A stretch of 64,000 nucleotides of DNA. It comes from Xaviernesmea oryzae (GTDB lineage Bacteria > Pseudomonadota > Alphaproteobacteria > Rhizobiales > Rhizobiaceae). The position numbers were made by a program, and so were the translations under genes. The notes under the pieces were generated by a model. That model made no database searches. It was not told where the DNA came from and was given only the letters and a program-made list of their open reading frames with translations. The stretch spans positions 60,673 to 124,672 of the forward strand of contig NZ_FXAF01000005.1 of assembly GCF_900177415.1 (NCBI RefSeq), in the 5' to 3' direction. Positions within the stretch are counted from its first letter, which is position 1. Each line of letters starts with the position of its first letter. This document shows, in pieces, positions 17,563 to 26,299 of the stretch.

Positions 17563-18197
17563 CTGCAGAACAGAAAAGCCGCGAGAAAATCGTCCGGATC
17601 GGCGGCCAGCTCTACCAGCGTCAGCTCGCCCACGGAAGCGCCGGAAATCTTTCGATCCGTCTGGAAGACGGATCGATCCTCGTTACTCCGACAAATTCGT
17701 CGCTAGGATTTTTGGAGCCCGCCAGGATTTCCAGGGTTTCGCCCGCAGGTGAGCTGATTTCCGGCGATCCGCCCTCCAAGGAAGCATTTTTCCATCTGGC
17801 GGTCTACGAAGCCCGGCCGAGTGCCGGCGCCGTCGTCCACCTGCATTCCACCTACTCGGTCGCAATCTCGTGCCTTTGCCACGAGCAGGACGAGGATGTC
17901 CTGCCGCCACTTACCGCGTATCAAGTGATGCGCGTCGGCAAGCTGCCGCTTCTGAAGTATTTTCGGCCGGGCGACAGGGCCCTTGCGGAAGCAGTGCGTC
18001 AGTCTTCCAGGACAAATAGCGCGATGCTTCTGGCAAATCACGGCCCCGTCGTCTCGGGCAAGACCATCGAGGAGGCGATGTACGCCTATGAGGAGTTGGA
18101 GGAAGCGGCCAAGCTGTTCTTCTTGATCGGTGAACGAAAGGCCAATCCGCTCACCGCGCAGGCCATAGCCGAAATCAACAAATTCTTTCCGAACTGA
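17559..18197 (+). CDS. otnC: 3-oxo-tetronate 4-phosphate decarboxylase (class II aldolase family)
   Basis: A 212-residue class II aldolase/adducin-family protein. Zn ligands His94 and His96 (VVHLHSTYS) and His161 (ANHGPVV) and the catalytic Glu75 (PPSKEAFFH) are present; the phosphate-binding start is HGSAGNLSIR. OtnC converts 3-oxo-tetronate 4-phosphate to dihydroxyacetone phosphate and CO2, feeding glycolysis. The start is TTG at 17559, overlapping the otnK stop, with AAAGAAG upstream; the protein begins TAEQKSREKIV. It closes the otn operon. Confidence 0.88.
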   Translation: MTAEQKSREKIVRIGGQLYQRQLAHGSAGNLSIRLEDGSILVTPTNSSLGFLEPARISRVSPAGELISGDPPSKEAFFHLAVYEARPSAGAVVHLHSTYSVAISCLCHEQDEDVLPPLTAYQVMRVGKLPLLKYFRPGDRALAEAVRQSSRTNSAMLLANHGPVVSGKTIEEAMYAYEELEEAAKLFFLIGERKANPLTAQAIAEINKFFPN

Positions 18198-18803
18198 TTC
18201 CCGATTGGGCGCCACTGTTTCCTTTCGTATCAGAGAGGGGAGGGGCTCGCCAGCGCGTTGCCGGCTGACTGAACGAGACCGAGCTATAGGGCCGGCAGGA
18301 ACATCATGCGTGCAGTAGCCCGATCGTCGCTCGCTCTGCCGGTTGATTAGCCAAGCTCTTATCCGAATGTATTTCGGTCTTTCGCGCGTTGAGGCTCCAC
18401 TGAGAGGGCAGGTTCGCACGTCACCCTGCCGCAGCGCCAGCGGCTGAGAATTGCAGCACTTACGCGGAAGCGTTCTACCACGTTCCGATTGCTCGCGCCG
18501 GCGCAAAACCGCAGCAAGCATGCGAATGCTCAATCAACAGAAGGCATTTCGACATCTTCGGGAGCTCACCAGGCCCTCACTGTTATGGCAGAGCTTTTCC
18601 GCTTCAAAATCTGCCGCCTGATCAGGGAATAGTCGCTTGACATTCCGCACCTAAGATATCAGAGTCCGACTCGGCGATAGAGGTAAGGGATAAGATGACG
18701 ATCTCTACAACGATTTTCGCCCAATAGAATAAGGATTTCCGGCACATAATTGCCTGGTAGTACCGGTAATAGAAATCATCTGAGATATCAAAGGAGATAT
18801 AGA
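18198..18803. other. Gene-free stretch between otnC and the cupin gene
   Basis: About 600 bases with no supported gene; the open frames have no motifs and no ribosome-binding sites. The last 150 bases are AT-rich and probably carry the cupin promoter, though no clear hexamer pair was settled on. No terminator with a T-run was found behind otnC. Confidence 0.4.
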
Positions 18804-19199
18804 ATGCCAATGTATCGCTGGTCCGATCTGGAAGAGGTTGAGCTCAACCCGCTAATCTATGGCCGTATCGTCGAGGTGCCGAATGCCATGGTTGCGCGCA
18901 TTCGTGCGCCGAAGGGAAATAGCCTCAACATGCATGTCCATGATTTCGATCAGGTGACGAATATGGTGAGCGGCAAGATTCGCTGGCACATCGATGGCGA
19001 GGAACCGCGCATCTGCGAGGCTGGCGACGTCATGTGGATGCCGGCAGGCGTCGCCCATGGTGGAGAAGTGCTGGAGGATTGCGAGTATATCGACGTCTTT
19101 GCGCCCGGGCGTCAAGATTTCGGCTGGTATAAGCAGCGCATGGAGGAGCATGAGGCCAAAAGAGCCTCGAAGCTGCGTGAAATGGACGAGGTCAAGTAG
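18804..19199 (+). CDS. Small cupin-domain protein
   Basis: A 131-residue single-domain cupin. The first motif is NMHVHDFDQVTNMVSGKIRW with the metal His pair and Glu/Asp, the second is GDVMWMPAGVAHGGEV with the last His. Start ATG at 18804 has AAGGAG 7 bases upstream; the longer frame from 18750 is not supported. It may be a dioxygenase-like, isomerase-like or sensor cupin related to the sugar-acid operon 600 bases upstream, but its own promoter region suggests separate transcription. The specific role is unknown. Confidence 0.75.
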   Translation: MPMYRWSDLEEVELNPLIYGRIVEVPNAMVARIRAPKGNSLNMHVHDFDQVTNMVSGKIRWHIDGEEPRICEAGDVMWMPAGVAHGGEVLEDCEYIDVFAPGRQDFGWYKQRMEEHEAKRASKLREMDEVK

Positions 19200-19205
19200 A
19201 ATTTC

Positions 19206-19239
19206 ACGACGCGCGGTACATTTTCTGGTCGCGCGTCGT
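19206..19239 (+). terminator. Hairpin directly after the cupin stop
   Basis: Perfect 10-bp arms ACGACGCGCG / CGCGCGTCGT around a 14-base loop, starting six bases after the stop codon. There is no long T-run, so it may be a weak terminator or a 3'-end stabiliser. Confidence 0.5.
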
Positions 19240-19433
19240 AGATGTATAATCAAGCGGGACTCTCTCCTGCAGCCAAAGCCTACTAGTGTCTTCTGCAAAT
19301 GGCGCCTGGGAGTCTTTTTCGAGAACCGTCATCTACACCTCCCGTGCACTAGATGTCGAAAGTTATGTTGCTGGAAATTCTATTCGAGGCTTAGCCTGCG
19401 TGGGGCAGCGAGCGGGAGAGGAACCAAACCCGT

Positions 19434-21011
19434 ATGATGACGAAGATTGGCGCTCTGAAAGAGCAATCTGGAGAGGCGCGTGTTGCAATGACTCCGGAGA
19501 GCGCGCAGCAATTGCAGAAGCTAGGCTTCAGCTGTGCTATCGAAGCTGGCGCAGGAAATGCAGCCGGCTTTTCGGACGATGTCTATAGAGCAGCTGGCGT
19601 AACTATAATCGATGGACCTAAAGAACTGTTGGCGCAGTCCGACGTGGTCGCTAAAGTCCGCCCTCCGAGTGAGGCGGAAGTCGCTTCCATGCGGCCGGGC
19701 CAGACGTTGATTTCGTTCTTCTATCCGGTGCAGAATAACGATTTGCTGGAGCGGGCCAAGGGCAAGGGCGTCAATGTCATCGCCATGGACATGGTGCCGC
19801 GCATCTCGCGGGCGCAGAAGATGGACGCGCTGTCCTCGATGGCTAATATCGCCGGCTACCGCGCGGTGATGGAGGCTGGCAACAATTTCGGGAGGTTTTT
19901 TACGGGCCAGGTGACGGCCGCAGGCAAAGTGCCACCGGCCAAGGCGCTGGTGATCGGCGCCGGTGTTGCGGGTCTCGCCGCGATCGGTACCGCAACCTCC
20001 CTCGGCGCCATAACCTATGCTTTTGACGTTCGTCCAGAGGTCGCTGAACAAATCGAGAGCATAGGGGCGGAATTCGTCTATCTCGATTTTACCGGCGACC
20101 AGCAGGACGGCGCGACAACCGGGGGCTACGCGGCGCCCTCCTCGCCGGAGTTCCGCGAGAAGCAACTGGCCAAGTTCCGGGAGCTCGCACCTGAGATCGA
20201 CATCGTAATCACCACGGCGCTGATCCCCGGCCGCGATGCGCCAAAACTCTGGCTCGCCGACATGGTGGCGGCGATGAAGCCGGGTTCGGTGATAGTTGAC
20301 CTTGCTGCCGAGCGCGGCGGAAACTGCGACCTGACCGTCGCCGATCAGCGCGTCGTCTCTGACAACGGCGTCGTCGTCATCGGCTACACGGATTTCCCGA
20401 GCCGCATGGCCGCGCAATCATCGACACTATATGCCACCAACATCCGTCATATGCTGACCGACTTGACGCCCGGAAAGGATGGCAAGATTGTTCATAACAT
20501 GGAGGACGATGTCATCCGTGGCGCCACCGTCACCTTCGAGGGCGCGATCACCTTTCCCCCGCCACCGCCGAAGATCGCCGCCATTGCAGCGCAGAAGCCA
20601 AAGGAAAAGGTGAAGGAGCCGACGCCTGAGGAAAAGCGCGCCACTGAAGCCGCAGCCTTCAAGGCTCAGACGAAGAACCAATTTATACTGCTTGCCGTCG
20701 GCACAGCGCTGCTGCTGCTCGTCGGGGCCTTCGCACCGTCGGCCTTCATGAGCCACTTCGTCGTCTTCGTGCTCGCCTGCTTCGTCGGTTTCCAGGTCAT
20801 CTGGAACGTCTCTCATTCGCTGCACACGCCGCTTATGGCGGTTACCAATGCCGTATCCGGCATCGTCGTCCTCGGAGCGCTGTTGCAGATCGGTTCTGGC
20901 AACTGGCTCGTGGTGATGCTTGCGGCGCTGTCGGTGCTGATCGCCACGATCAACATCGTCGGCGGCTTCCTCGTCACACGGCGCATGCTTGCCATGTTCC
21001 AGAAATCCTGA
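19434..21011 (+). CDS. pntA: NAD(P) transhydrogenase subunit alpha (full-length form)
   Basis: A 525-residue alpha subunit. Domain I (residues 1-380) binds NAD(H): start KIGALKEQSGEARVAMTPES, Rossmann motif VIGAGVAGLAAIG, and DLAAERGGNCDLT. After a Pro- and Lys-rich linker (about 380-415) come four membrane helices between about 420 and 520. This is the E. coli-like undivided alpha rather than the split alpha1/alpha2 form common in alphaproteobacteria. With PntB it uses the proton gradient to make NADPH from NADH. The ATG follows GAGAGG. It forms an operon with pntB (20-bp gap) and lies just upstream of traR. Confidence 0.9.
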   Translation: MMTKIGALKEQSGEARVAMTPESAQQLQKLGFSCAIEAGAGNAAGFSDDVYRAAGVTIIDGPKELLAQSDVVAKVRPPSEAEVASMRPGQTLISFFYPVQNNDLLERAKGKGVNVIAMDMVPRISRAQKMDALSSMANIAGYRAVMEAGNNFGRFFTGQVTAAGKVPPAKALVIGAGVAGLAAIGTATSLGAITYAFDVRPEVAEQIESIGAEFVYLDFTGDQQDGATTGGYAAPSSPEFREKQLAKFRELAPEIDIVITTALIPGRDAPKLWLADMVAAMKPGSVIVDLAAERGGNCDLTVADQRVVSDNGVVVIGYTDFPSRMAAQSSTLYATNIRHMLTDLTPGKDGKIVHNMEDDVIRGATVTFEGAITFPPPPPKIAAIAAQKPKEKVKEPTPEEKRATEAAAFKAQTKNQFILLAVGTALLLLVGAFAPSAFMSHFVVFVLACFVGFQVIWNVSHSLHTPLMAVTNAVSGIVVLGALLQIGSGNWLVVMLAALSVLIATINIVGGFLVTRRMLAMFQKS

Positions 21012-21031
21012 TCAGGCAGGGGTAGTCACTA

Positions 21032-22465
21032 ATGATGATCGGCATCGTATCGGCCGCCTACATCGCGGCAGCCGTTCTCTTCATCCTATCGCTCGGCGGG
21101 CTTTCCGGACAGGAAAGTGCCAAGCGCGCCGTCTGGTACGGCATGACAGGCATGGCTCTTGCCATTGTCGCCACGGTCTTCGGACCTGACGTCGGCAACT
21201 GGTTCATCATCGTTCTGATGATTGCGGGCGGCGCCGTGCTCGGCCACTTCGTCGCCTCCCGCGTCCAGATGACCGAGATGCCGCAGCTCATTGCTGCACT
21301 CCATTCCTTCGTCGGTCTTGCTGCAGTGTTCATCGGCTTCAACGCCCATATCGAAGCGGCTGACGTCGCCGGCCTCGATGCGGTGGCCCGTTCTGCACTG
21401 ACCGGCTTTGCCGCGATCCTTGCGCACAAGGAACCGGTCGAACTGTCGATCATGAAGGTCGAAGTGTCCCTAGGCGTGTTCATCGGAGCCGTCACCTTCA
21501 CTGGTTCGGTCATCGCCTTCGGTAAGCTCGCTGGCAAGGTCGACGGCAAGGCGAAGAAGCTGCCGGGAGGTCATTTCCTTAATGCCGGTGGGGCCCTTCT
21601 TTCGGTCGTTCTGCTGGTGCTTTACGTCAACGGAGCCGGCACCTGGCCGCTGCTCCTTATGACGCTCGCCGCCTTCTTCATCGGCTATCACCTGATCATG
21701 GGCATCGGCGGCGCCGACATGCCGGTGGTCGTGTCGATGCTGAACTCATATTCCGGTTGGGCGGCCGCCGCCATCGGCTTCACGCTCGGCAACGACCTGT
21801 TGATCGTAACCGGCGCGCTGGTTGGATCATCGGGCGCCATCCTCTCCTACATCATGTGCAAGGCGATGAACCGCTCCTTCCTTTCGGTCATCCTCGGTGG
21901 CTTTGGTGCGACGACCGGGCCGCAGATGCAGATCGCCGGCGAGCAGATTGCCATCGATGCCGAAGGGGTGGCCGCCGCACTTAACGACGCGGACTCGGTG
22001 ATCATCGTACCGGGCTACGGCATGGCGGTGGCGCAGGCGCAGCAAGCGGTCTCCGAACTCACCCGAAAGCTGCGTGCTGCCGGCAAGAGCGTGCGTTTCG
22101 CCATTCATCCGGTCGCCGGCCGGCTACCGGGCCACATGAATGTGCTCCTTGCCGAAGCGAAGGTGCCCTACGACATCGTGCTGGAGATGGACGAGATTAA
22201 CGAGGACTTCCACCAAACGGATGTCGTCATCGTCATCGGCTCCAACGACATCGTCAATCCGGCGGCTCAGGAGGATCCGAATTCACCGATCGCCGGTATG
22301 CCGGTCTTGGAAGTCTGGAAAGCTAAGCAGGTCTTTGTCTCCAAGCGTGGTCAGGGTACTGGCTATTCCGGGATCGAGAATCCGCTATTCTACAAAGATA
22401 ACACCCGCATGTTCTACGGAGACGCTAAGAGGAGTATCGACCAGTTGCTGCCGGCGCTGTCGTAA
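21032..22465 (+). CDS. pntB: NAD(P) transhydrogenase subunit beta
   Basis: A 477-residue partner of PntA. Residues 1-260 hold about eight to nine membrane helices ([19 protein letters not shown], then [20 protein letters not shown]), and the C-terminal third is the NADP(H)-binding domain III with [35 protein letters not shown] and [12 protein letters not shown]. All the hallmark segments are intact. The enzyme sits in the inner membrane and supplies NADPH. It is encoded 20 bases after pntA and ends 156 bases before traR. A plasmid-borne pntAB may support NADPH demand from the accessory catabolic genes. Confidence 0.92.
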   Translation: MMIGIVSAAYIAAAVLFILSLGGLSGQESAKRAVWYGMTGMALAIVATVFGPDVGNWFIIVLMIAGGAVLGHFVASRVQMTEMPQLIAALHSFVGLAAVFIGFNAHIEAADVAGLDAVARSALTGFAAILAHKEPVELSIMKVEVSLGVFIGAVTFTGSVIAFGKLAGKVDGKAKKLPGGHFLNAGGALLSVVLLVLYVNGAGTWPLLLMTLAAFFIGYHLIMGIGGADMPVVVSMLNSYSGWAAAAIGFTLGNDLLIVTGALVGSSGAILSYIMCKAMNRSFLSVILGGFGATTGPQMQIAGEQIAIDAEGVAAALNDADSVIIVPGYGMAVAQAQQAVSELTRKLRAAGKSVRFAIHPVAGRLPGHMNVLLAEAKVPYDIVLEMDEINEDFHQTDVVIVIGSNDIVNPAAQEDPNSPIAGMPVLEVWKAKQVFVSKRGQGTGYSGIENPLFYKDNTRMFYGDAKRSIDQLLPALS

Positions 22466-22621
22466 CCGTGCTGCGGATGGGGCTGGATGGTCCCAATCGG
22501 TCTATCTCCCCACTAGCAAAGTTCTGTTTCCTTAACTGGATAGTACCACTTAAAATTGTATTATTGGGGCATGAGGGGATCTTATGATTTGTTCCACTTG
22601 ACGATCGACAAGGAATTCCGA

Positions 22622-23326
22622 ATGCAACACTGGCTAAATAAGTTAACCGATCTCGCCGCAATCCCTGGCGACGAAAGCATCTTGAAGGACGCGCTGGCAA
22701 CCTTTACCGAACAGATCGGTTTTGCAGGCTATGCCTATCTGAACATCCAGCCAGGGCGCTCGATCGCAGTTTCGAACTATCACCCGGAGTGGCAGTTCGA
22801 CTATTTCAAGCGAGGGTATCTCGCGATTGATCCGGTTATTCGACGCGCGAGATCGTTGAAGCGGGCCTTCACCTGGGGCCGCGAGTATCGGGTGGCACGG
22901 ACCTCGAAGGCCGAGCGTTCGTTCATCGAGCATGCGGCCGAATTCGGGATCCGCTCCGGCATCACGGTGCCCATCAAGGCCGCACACGGTTCCATGGCCG
23001 TGTTCACGCTTGCGTCAGAGAAGACGGCAATCGACGTGGGCCGAGAGGTCGACCCTGTAGAAGCTGCATCCGCAGTTGCGCAACTCCACGCCCGCATCAG
23101 TATTGCTGATCCGACCCCCAGTATCGAGGAGCCGATTGCTCTGGATCCCAAAGTGGCGGCCTATTTGAGTTGGATAGCTGTCGGGAAGACTATGGAGGAG
23201 GCAGCGGACCTCGAGGGCGTCAAGTACAACAGCGTTCGCGTCAAAATCGCCGAGACAAAGAAGCGGTTTGACGTGCACACGCTGACCCATTTGACCGCTG
23301 TCGCTATTCGAAGAAAACTGATCTGA
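22622..23326 (+). CDS. traR: LuxR-type quorum-sensing activator of conjugation, TraR
   Basis: A 234-residue protein, the exact length of Ti-plasmid TraR, starting [14 protein letters not shown]. The AHL-pocket residues known from the TraR structure are present at the same positions: Tyr53, Trp57, Tyr61, Asp70, Pro71, Trp85 and Gly113. The C-terminal LuxR HTH is [20 protein letters not shown], ending [11 protein letters not shown]. TraR with 3-oxo-acyl-homoserine lactone dimerises and activates tra promoters at tra boxes. Two candidate boxes lie in this window (29754 and 23901). An in-frame extension to 22556 is rejected because the family starts at MQHW. It converges with traM, with 3 bases between the stops. 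The cognate traI is not here. Confidence 0.93.
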   Translation: MQHWLNKLTDLAAIPGDESILKDALATFTEQIGFAGYAYLNIQPGRSIAVSNYHPEWQFDYFKRGYLAIDPVIRRARSLKRAFTWGREYRVARTSKAERSFIEHAAEFGIRSGITVPIKAAHGSMAVFTLASEKTAIDVGREVDPVEAASAVAQLHARISIADPTPSIEEPIALDPKVAAYLSWIAVGKTMEEAADLEGVKYNSVRVKIAETKKRFDVHTLTHLTAVAIRRKLI

Positions 23327-23329
23327 GCT

Positions 23330-23638
23330 TCAGTTCACCGCCACTTTCGGAATATGACCAAGAATGGTGACCAGCGTGTTCACCACATACATCTGCGCAT
23401 GCATCTCCATGCAGGACTGGATGTAAGTGAGGTGCTGCGTGCCGCCCGCCTCCTTACCAGATTTGTAGGTGTCGGGCAGTGCCTGGAACAGCCGATCTGC
23501 AGTGTCGACCAGACGCCGATGGGTCCGAATGGCATCCACCGTCAGGCTCTCCAGGTCAGCCCTGGGCAGACCCTCCGTCAGCCCGTAAACCGGACGCATT
23601 TCGAGTTTGTTTTCGGATGTCGGCGCGTCCGGTGTCAT
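23330..23638 (-). CDS. traM: TraR antiactivator TraM
   Basis: A 102-residue protein, exactly the length of Agrobacterium TraM. The body has RPVYGLTEGLPRADLE, DAIRTHRRLVDTADRLFQAL, PDTYKSGKEAGG and the end ILGHIPKVAVN, all family hallmarks. TraM binds TraR and takes it off DNA, which sets the quorum threshold for plasmid transfer. The ATG at 23638 was chosen over an upstream in-frame start because the family begins a few residues before ELRP/EMRP. It is convergent with traR. A tra-box-like site 263 bases upstream suggests TraR-dependent expression, a negative loop. Confidence 0.92.
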   Translation of the reverse strand: MTPDAPTSENKLEMRPVYGLTEGLPRADLESLTVDAIRTHRRLVDTADRLFQALPDTYKSGKEAGGTQHLTYIQSCMEMHAQMYVVNTLVTILGHIPKVAVN

Positions 23639-23868
23639 TCGATCCAGTCTCCGGCTTGTCCGCGGTGCGCCCCCGCAAACGTTAATCCCTGATCCCAAGC
23701 CGGGGGTTGGAAACTGTGCTAGACAGTCCTGAGACCTTTAGTACCGAGGCACCTGGACATACGTCACAGGCCCCCGGCCACAATGGTCAGAGGATTCCGA
23801 TGTCGAAACAGCCGACATCAACTGCTAGCAGAGGTTTCCACACCCCAAGGCAGCGCGTACTGCCCTAC

Positions 23869-23887
23869 CCGCCCTTATAGAGGGCGG
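23869..23887. terminator. Hairpin CCGCCCT-TATAG-AGGGCGG between traH and traM
   Basis: Perfect 7-bp arms with a 5-base loop, 70 bases past the traH stop on the minus strand. It has no T-run. It could end the traA-F-B-H transcript, or lie in the traM leader if that starts at the nearby tra box. Confidence 0.4.
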
Positions 23888-23900
23888 ACGCTGAATTCGC

Positions 23901-23918
23901 CAGTGCAAACATGCACAT
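23901..23918. promoter_or_regulatory. Candidate second tra box, between traH and traM
   Basis: GTGCA-AACA-TGCAC has both half-site cores and the 4-base centre of the tra box; 13 of 18 positions agree with the consensus ATGTGCAGATCTGCACAT. It lies upstream of traM and 40 bases past the traH stop, so it would best serve traM. The start-site distance of 263 bases is long, which lowers confidence. Confidence 0.45.
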
Positions 23919-23957
23919 GATCACGCAGGTCGCGCTGTGAATTTCACAAAAGCAAGG

Positions 23958-24587
23958 TCATTCGGCTCCAATTCCTGAGAGATCGACACGAATGCCCGCC
24001 TTGTTTGGATCGTCGCCGCGCGCCTCGTCATCGACAGGATCGCTCACTTCCTCCTCGGCAGCATCTACTAACTGTTCGACAGCATCGCTCGCAGGCTCGT
24101 CCTTCTCAGGGTCCGGCACCTCCACTTCGCCAGGGTCTGCCGCCCGAAACACCGCCGTTCCCTCGAAATACCCCGTCTGCCAGGCGATGATCGCATCGTC
24201 GAGAACCTCGGGAAGAACTTCACTCTCGGTGGGATTGCCGTACCATTTGGTAACGATACGATAGACCTTGGCGAAGAGCGCTGTGCCCATCCGGATATTT
24301 TCGCAACGATCGACCAGGTCCGGTTTCAGCGCACCGGCCTCCATAACGCCGAGACCAGCCGGATATTGGGTGACGCCGACACGCACGATATTGCGGCCGA
24401 CATGCTGGCGGATCAGTTCCATCGCCTCGTCGGACGTGGTGGGCTTCGGCACCAGCACCATGCGGCTTCCGGATCTTATCGTGACAGCGAGTGGATCCTG
24501 CGACCCCGCCCGCTCAATGAACTGTTCGACAATCGCGGGCTTCAAGCCCGGATCGGCGCATTGCTGGATGAGGGCGGCATCGACCAT
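23958..24587 (-). CDS. traH: Conjugal transfer protein TraH
   Basis: A 209-residue protein matching rhizobial TraH in size and position. The first 140 residues are conserved-looking (LIQQCADPGLKPAIVEQFIE, GVTQYPAGLGVMEAGALKP, VDRCENIRMGTALFAKVYRI), which resembles a lytic-transglycosylase-like catalytic region, followed by an acidic, low-complexity tail. It is the last gene of traA-traF-traB-traH, 13 bases after the traB stop. TraH of Ti plasmids is not strictly essential for transfer and its role is unclear; peptidoglycan opening is a reasonable guess. Confidence 0.85.
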   Translation of the reverse strand: MVDAALIQQCADPGLKPAIVEQFIERAGSQDPLAVTIRSGSRMVLVPKPTTSDEAMELIRQHVGRNIVRVGVTQYPAGLGVMEAGALKPDLVDRCENIRMGTALFAKVYRIVTKWYGNPTESEVLPEVLDDAIIAWQTGYFEGTAVFRAADPGEVEVPDPEKDEPASDAVEQLVDAAEEEVSDPVDDEARGDDPNKAGIRVDLSGIGAE

Positions 24588-24600
24588 CTGATTGTCTCCG

Positions 24601-25848
24601 TTATGTGTTGAAGGCCATTACGACGGGCAGGTCGAAGAGCTTCGCCCAGGCGGCAACGCTTGCCTTCTGGATTGGGACGATCGACGTGCCGCTGGTCCAC
24701 CAGCCGTTACCCGTCGCGACGATGACGTCAGGGGACTGCAGCATCGACTGCAGGACCGGCCACAGGATGAGTTGCTCATAGCAGATGAGCGGCGCGATCC
24801 TCGTTGTCCCGACCTCCACGACCGGGTTCGCGAACAGGTGCGCCTGGGCGCCACCGCCCTGCCCTGTCCAACGCAACCATGGCTGCCACATGGAAACCGG
24901 AACGGGCATGCGCTCCTTGTAAAGGATGCCAGCGGCGCTGGAACCAACCGCCACCATGACGTTGTCGTAGCCTTGCCCATCGATGACGGCGGCGCCTGCG
25001 ACGACGGTAACCTCAAGCTCGTTCAGTCCCTCCTGCCAGAGGCGAGCGATCGTCGGCGTCCAGAAGCCGAGGGCGCTCTCCGGAAAGACGACGACGCGCG
25101 CGCCCTGACTTGCGAATATGCGCACCGTTGCGATCAGGCCACGGTGATGCTCAAGCGACCGATCGCGAGCGAGCAACTGGCCCTGTTCAAGATCGACGCC
25201 CATCCATCCTTCCGGTAGCTTCGGCTCTGTCCACGTTGCGGCGGACCAGAGCCAGAAGCCTCCCACGCCAATGGCGGCAGCCGGCCAGAACCTCGTCGTC
25301 AGGACGAGCAGGCCGGCTGCAGTCGCGAGCAATCCCCACCATCCCCATCCGGGAAACAGCACGCCGGCTGCGGTCAGCGGATGCGCCCATCCGGTGATGC
25401 CGAAGGGCGGCAGCCCCGTCAGCACAGCCGGCGCGAAATACCGCAGCGCCCTCCCCCTTCCCGGATGCCTTGTCCACGCGACCGCATGCACGGCGACGAA
25501 GGAGGCCGAGGCCGCTATCCAGAGCAGGTAGCCCGGCCAGGGATCGGCTGAATAGAAGTTTGCGACCCCCTGCGGCAGACCGCGCGCTGCGGCCAGGAAA
25601 TAGCCGGACGAGACGAGGACGGCGACCGTGCGCGACGGCGACATCGCCCAAAGCGCCGGAAAGACCACCGCGAGCGGAAGGGCGAGCACATTGCCGCTCC
25701 AGCCGAGTGAGCCGCAGGCGACAGATGCGACGATGAGCAAGGCGGATCGCCAACGATCCGAAATATGATCACGGATTGAAGGTGAGGATCGGCCGGGCGA
25801 GGCCGAGAAGGCCGCTGTCGGGGACAGGTCCGAAGTATCGGGAGTCAT
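24601..25848 (-). CDS. traB: Conjugal transfer protein TraB (CN-hydrolase-like)
   Basis: About 415 residues with a multi-helix membrane half (residues about 20-200) and a C-terminal nitrilase/apolipoprotein N-acyltransferase-like half. The Glu-Lys-Cys triad is in [20 protein letters not shown] and PLICYEQLI. Ti and Sym plasmid TraB proteins have the same architecture and raise transfer efficiency, probably at the envelope. The start is uncertain: the ATG at 25848 lies inside traF and lacks a good ribosome-binding site, and a shorter form beginning near the traF stop with a rare start codon is possible. Same operon as traF and traH. Confidence 0.82.
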   Translation of the reverse strand: MTPDTSDLSPTAAFSASPGRSSPSIRDHISDRWRSALLIVASVACGSLGWSGNVLALPLAVVFPALWAMSPSRTVAVLVSSGYFLAAARGLPQGVANFYSADPWPGYLLWIAASASFVAVHAVAWTRHPGRGRALRYFAPAVLTGLPPFGITGWAHPLTAAGVLFPGWGWWGLLATAAGLLVLTTRFWPAAAIGVGGFWLWSAATWTEPKLPEGWMGVDLEQGQLLARDRSLEHHRGLIATVRIFASQGARVVVFPESALGFWTPTIARLWQEGLNELEVTVVAGAAVIDGQGYDNVMVAVGSSAAGILYKERMPVPVSMWQPWLRWTGQGGGAQAHLFANPVVEVGTTRIAPLICYEQLILWPVLQSMLQSPDVIVATGNGWWTSGTSIVPIQKASVAAWAKLFDLPVVMAFNT

Positions 25849-26299
25849 AGGAGCTCGCAAAAGAGGAGTGGAGATAGAGATGTCCTGATGGCACGATGCC
25901 ACCAGGATATGGCGTGATCGTCCTGCCCTCTCCGTCCGTCTTCCGGACGACGGATGCGGCAAGGGAACGGCCTTCGATCACGACGTGGTCGGTAACTTCG
26001 ACATGCTGTCCGGGAAGCGCTGCGACGGTCTTGATCAGCGGCGCGAACCCGCCGGCGCACAAGCCCCGTCGGAGATATCCTCGCAGTCGCGCTTCCTCGA
26101 ACTTTGCGGTCGGGGGCGAGCAGATGAAGACGAGATCTCCTGCCTCGACCGGACGATTGAGTTTCTCGATGCGCCAGAGCCCGAGCGGCTCGCTCGGCGT
26201 CAGGTTCAGCCGATAGCCACCGACGACCGCAGCCGTGATGAGGCCCGCGATAGCAACCATTGACGTGCTCAACAGCATGATCGCACCGCGCCGCTTCAT
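25769..26299 (-). CDS. traF: Conjugative signal peptidase TraF
   Basis: A 176-residue S26C-type signal peptidase, of the usual length. It has an N-terminal signal anchor (residues 7-28), the catalytic Ser36 in [11 protein letters not shown] and the general base Lys90 in [19 protein letters not shown] and DSRYFGP are the later conserved boxes. In RP4 and Ti systems TraF processes and cyclises the pilin, so it links this DNA-transfer block to the mating-pair apparatus encoded elsewhere. Its ATG overlaps the traA stop by four bases (ATGA), showing translational coupling. Confidence 0.9.
   Translation of the reverse strand: MKRRGAIMLLSTSMVAIAGLITAAVVGGYRLNLTPSEPLGLWRIEKLNRPVEAGDLVFICSPPTAKFEEARLRGYLRRGLCAGGFAPLIKTVAALPGQHVEVTDHVVIEGRSLAASVVRKTDGEGRTITPYPGGIVPSGHLYLHSSFASSYDSRYFGPVPDSGLLGLARPILTFNP

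Noticed and set aside
17703..18533. A 276-codon minus-strand frame over otnC
   Set aside because: Antisense to otnC, whose zinc ligands and catalytic Glu are all present.
22556..22621. 22-codon extension of traR
   Set aside because: The protein from ATG 22622 has exactly the TraR length and its first residues MQHW match the known start.
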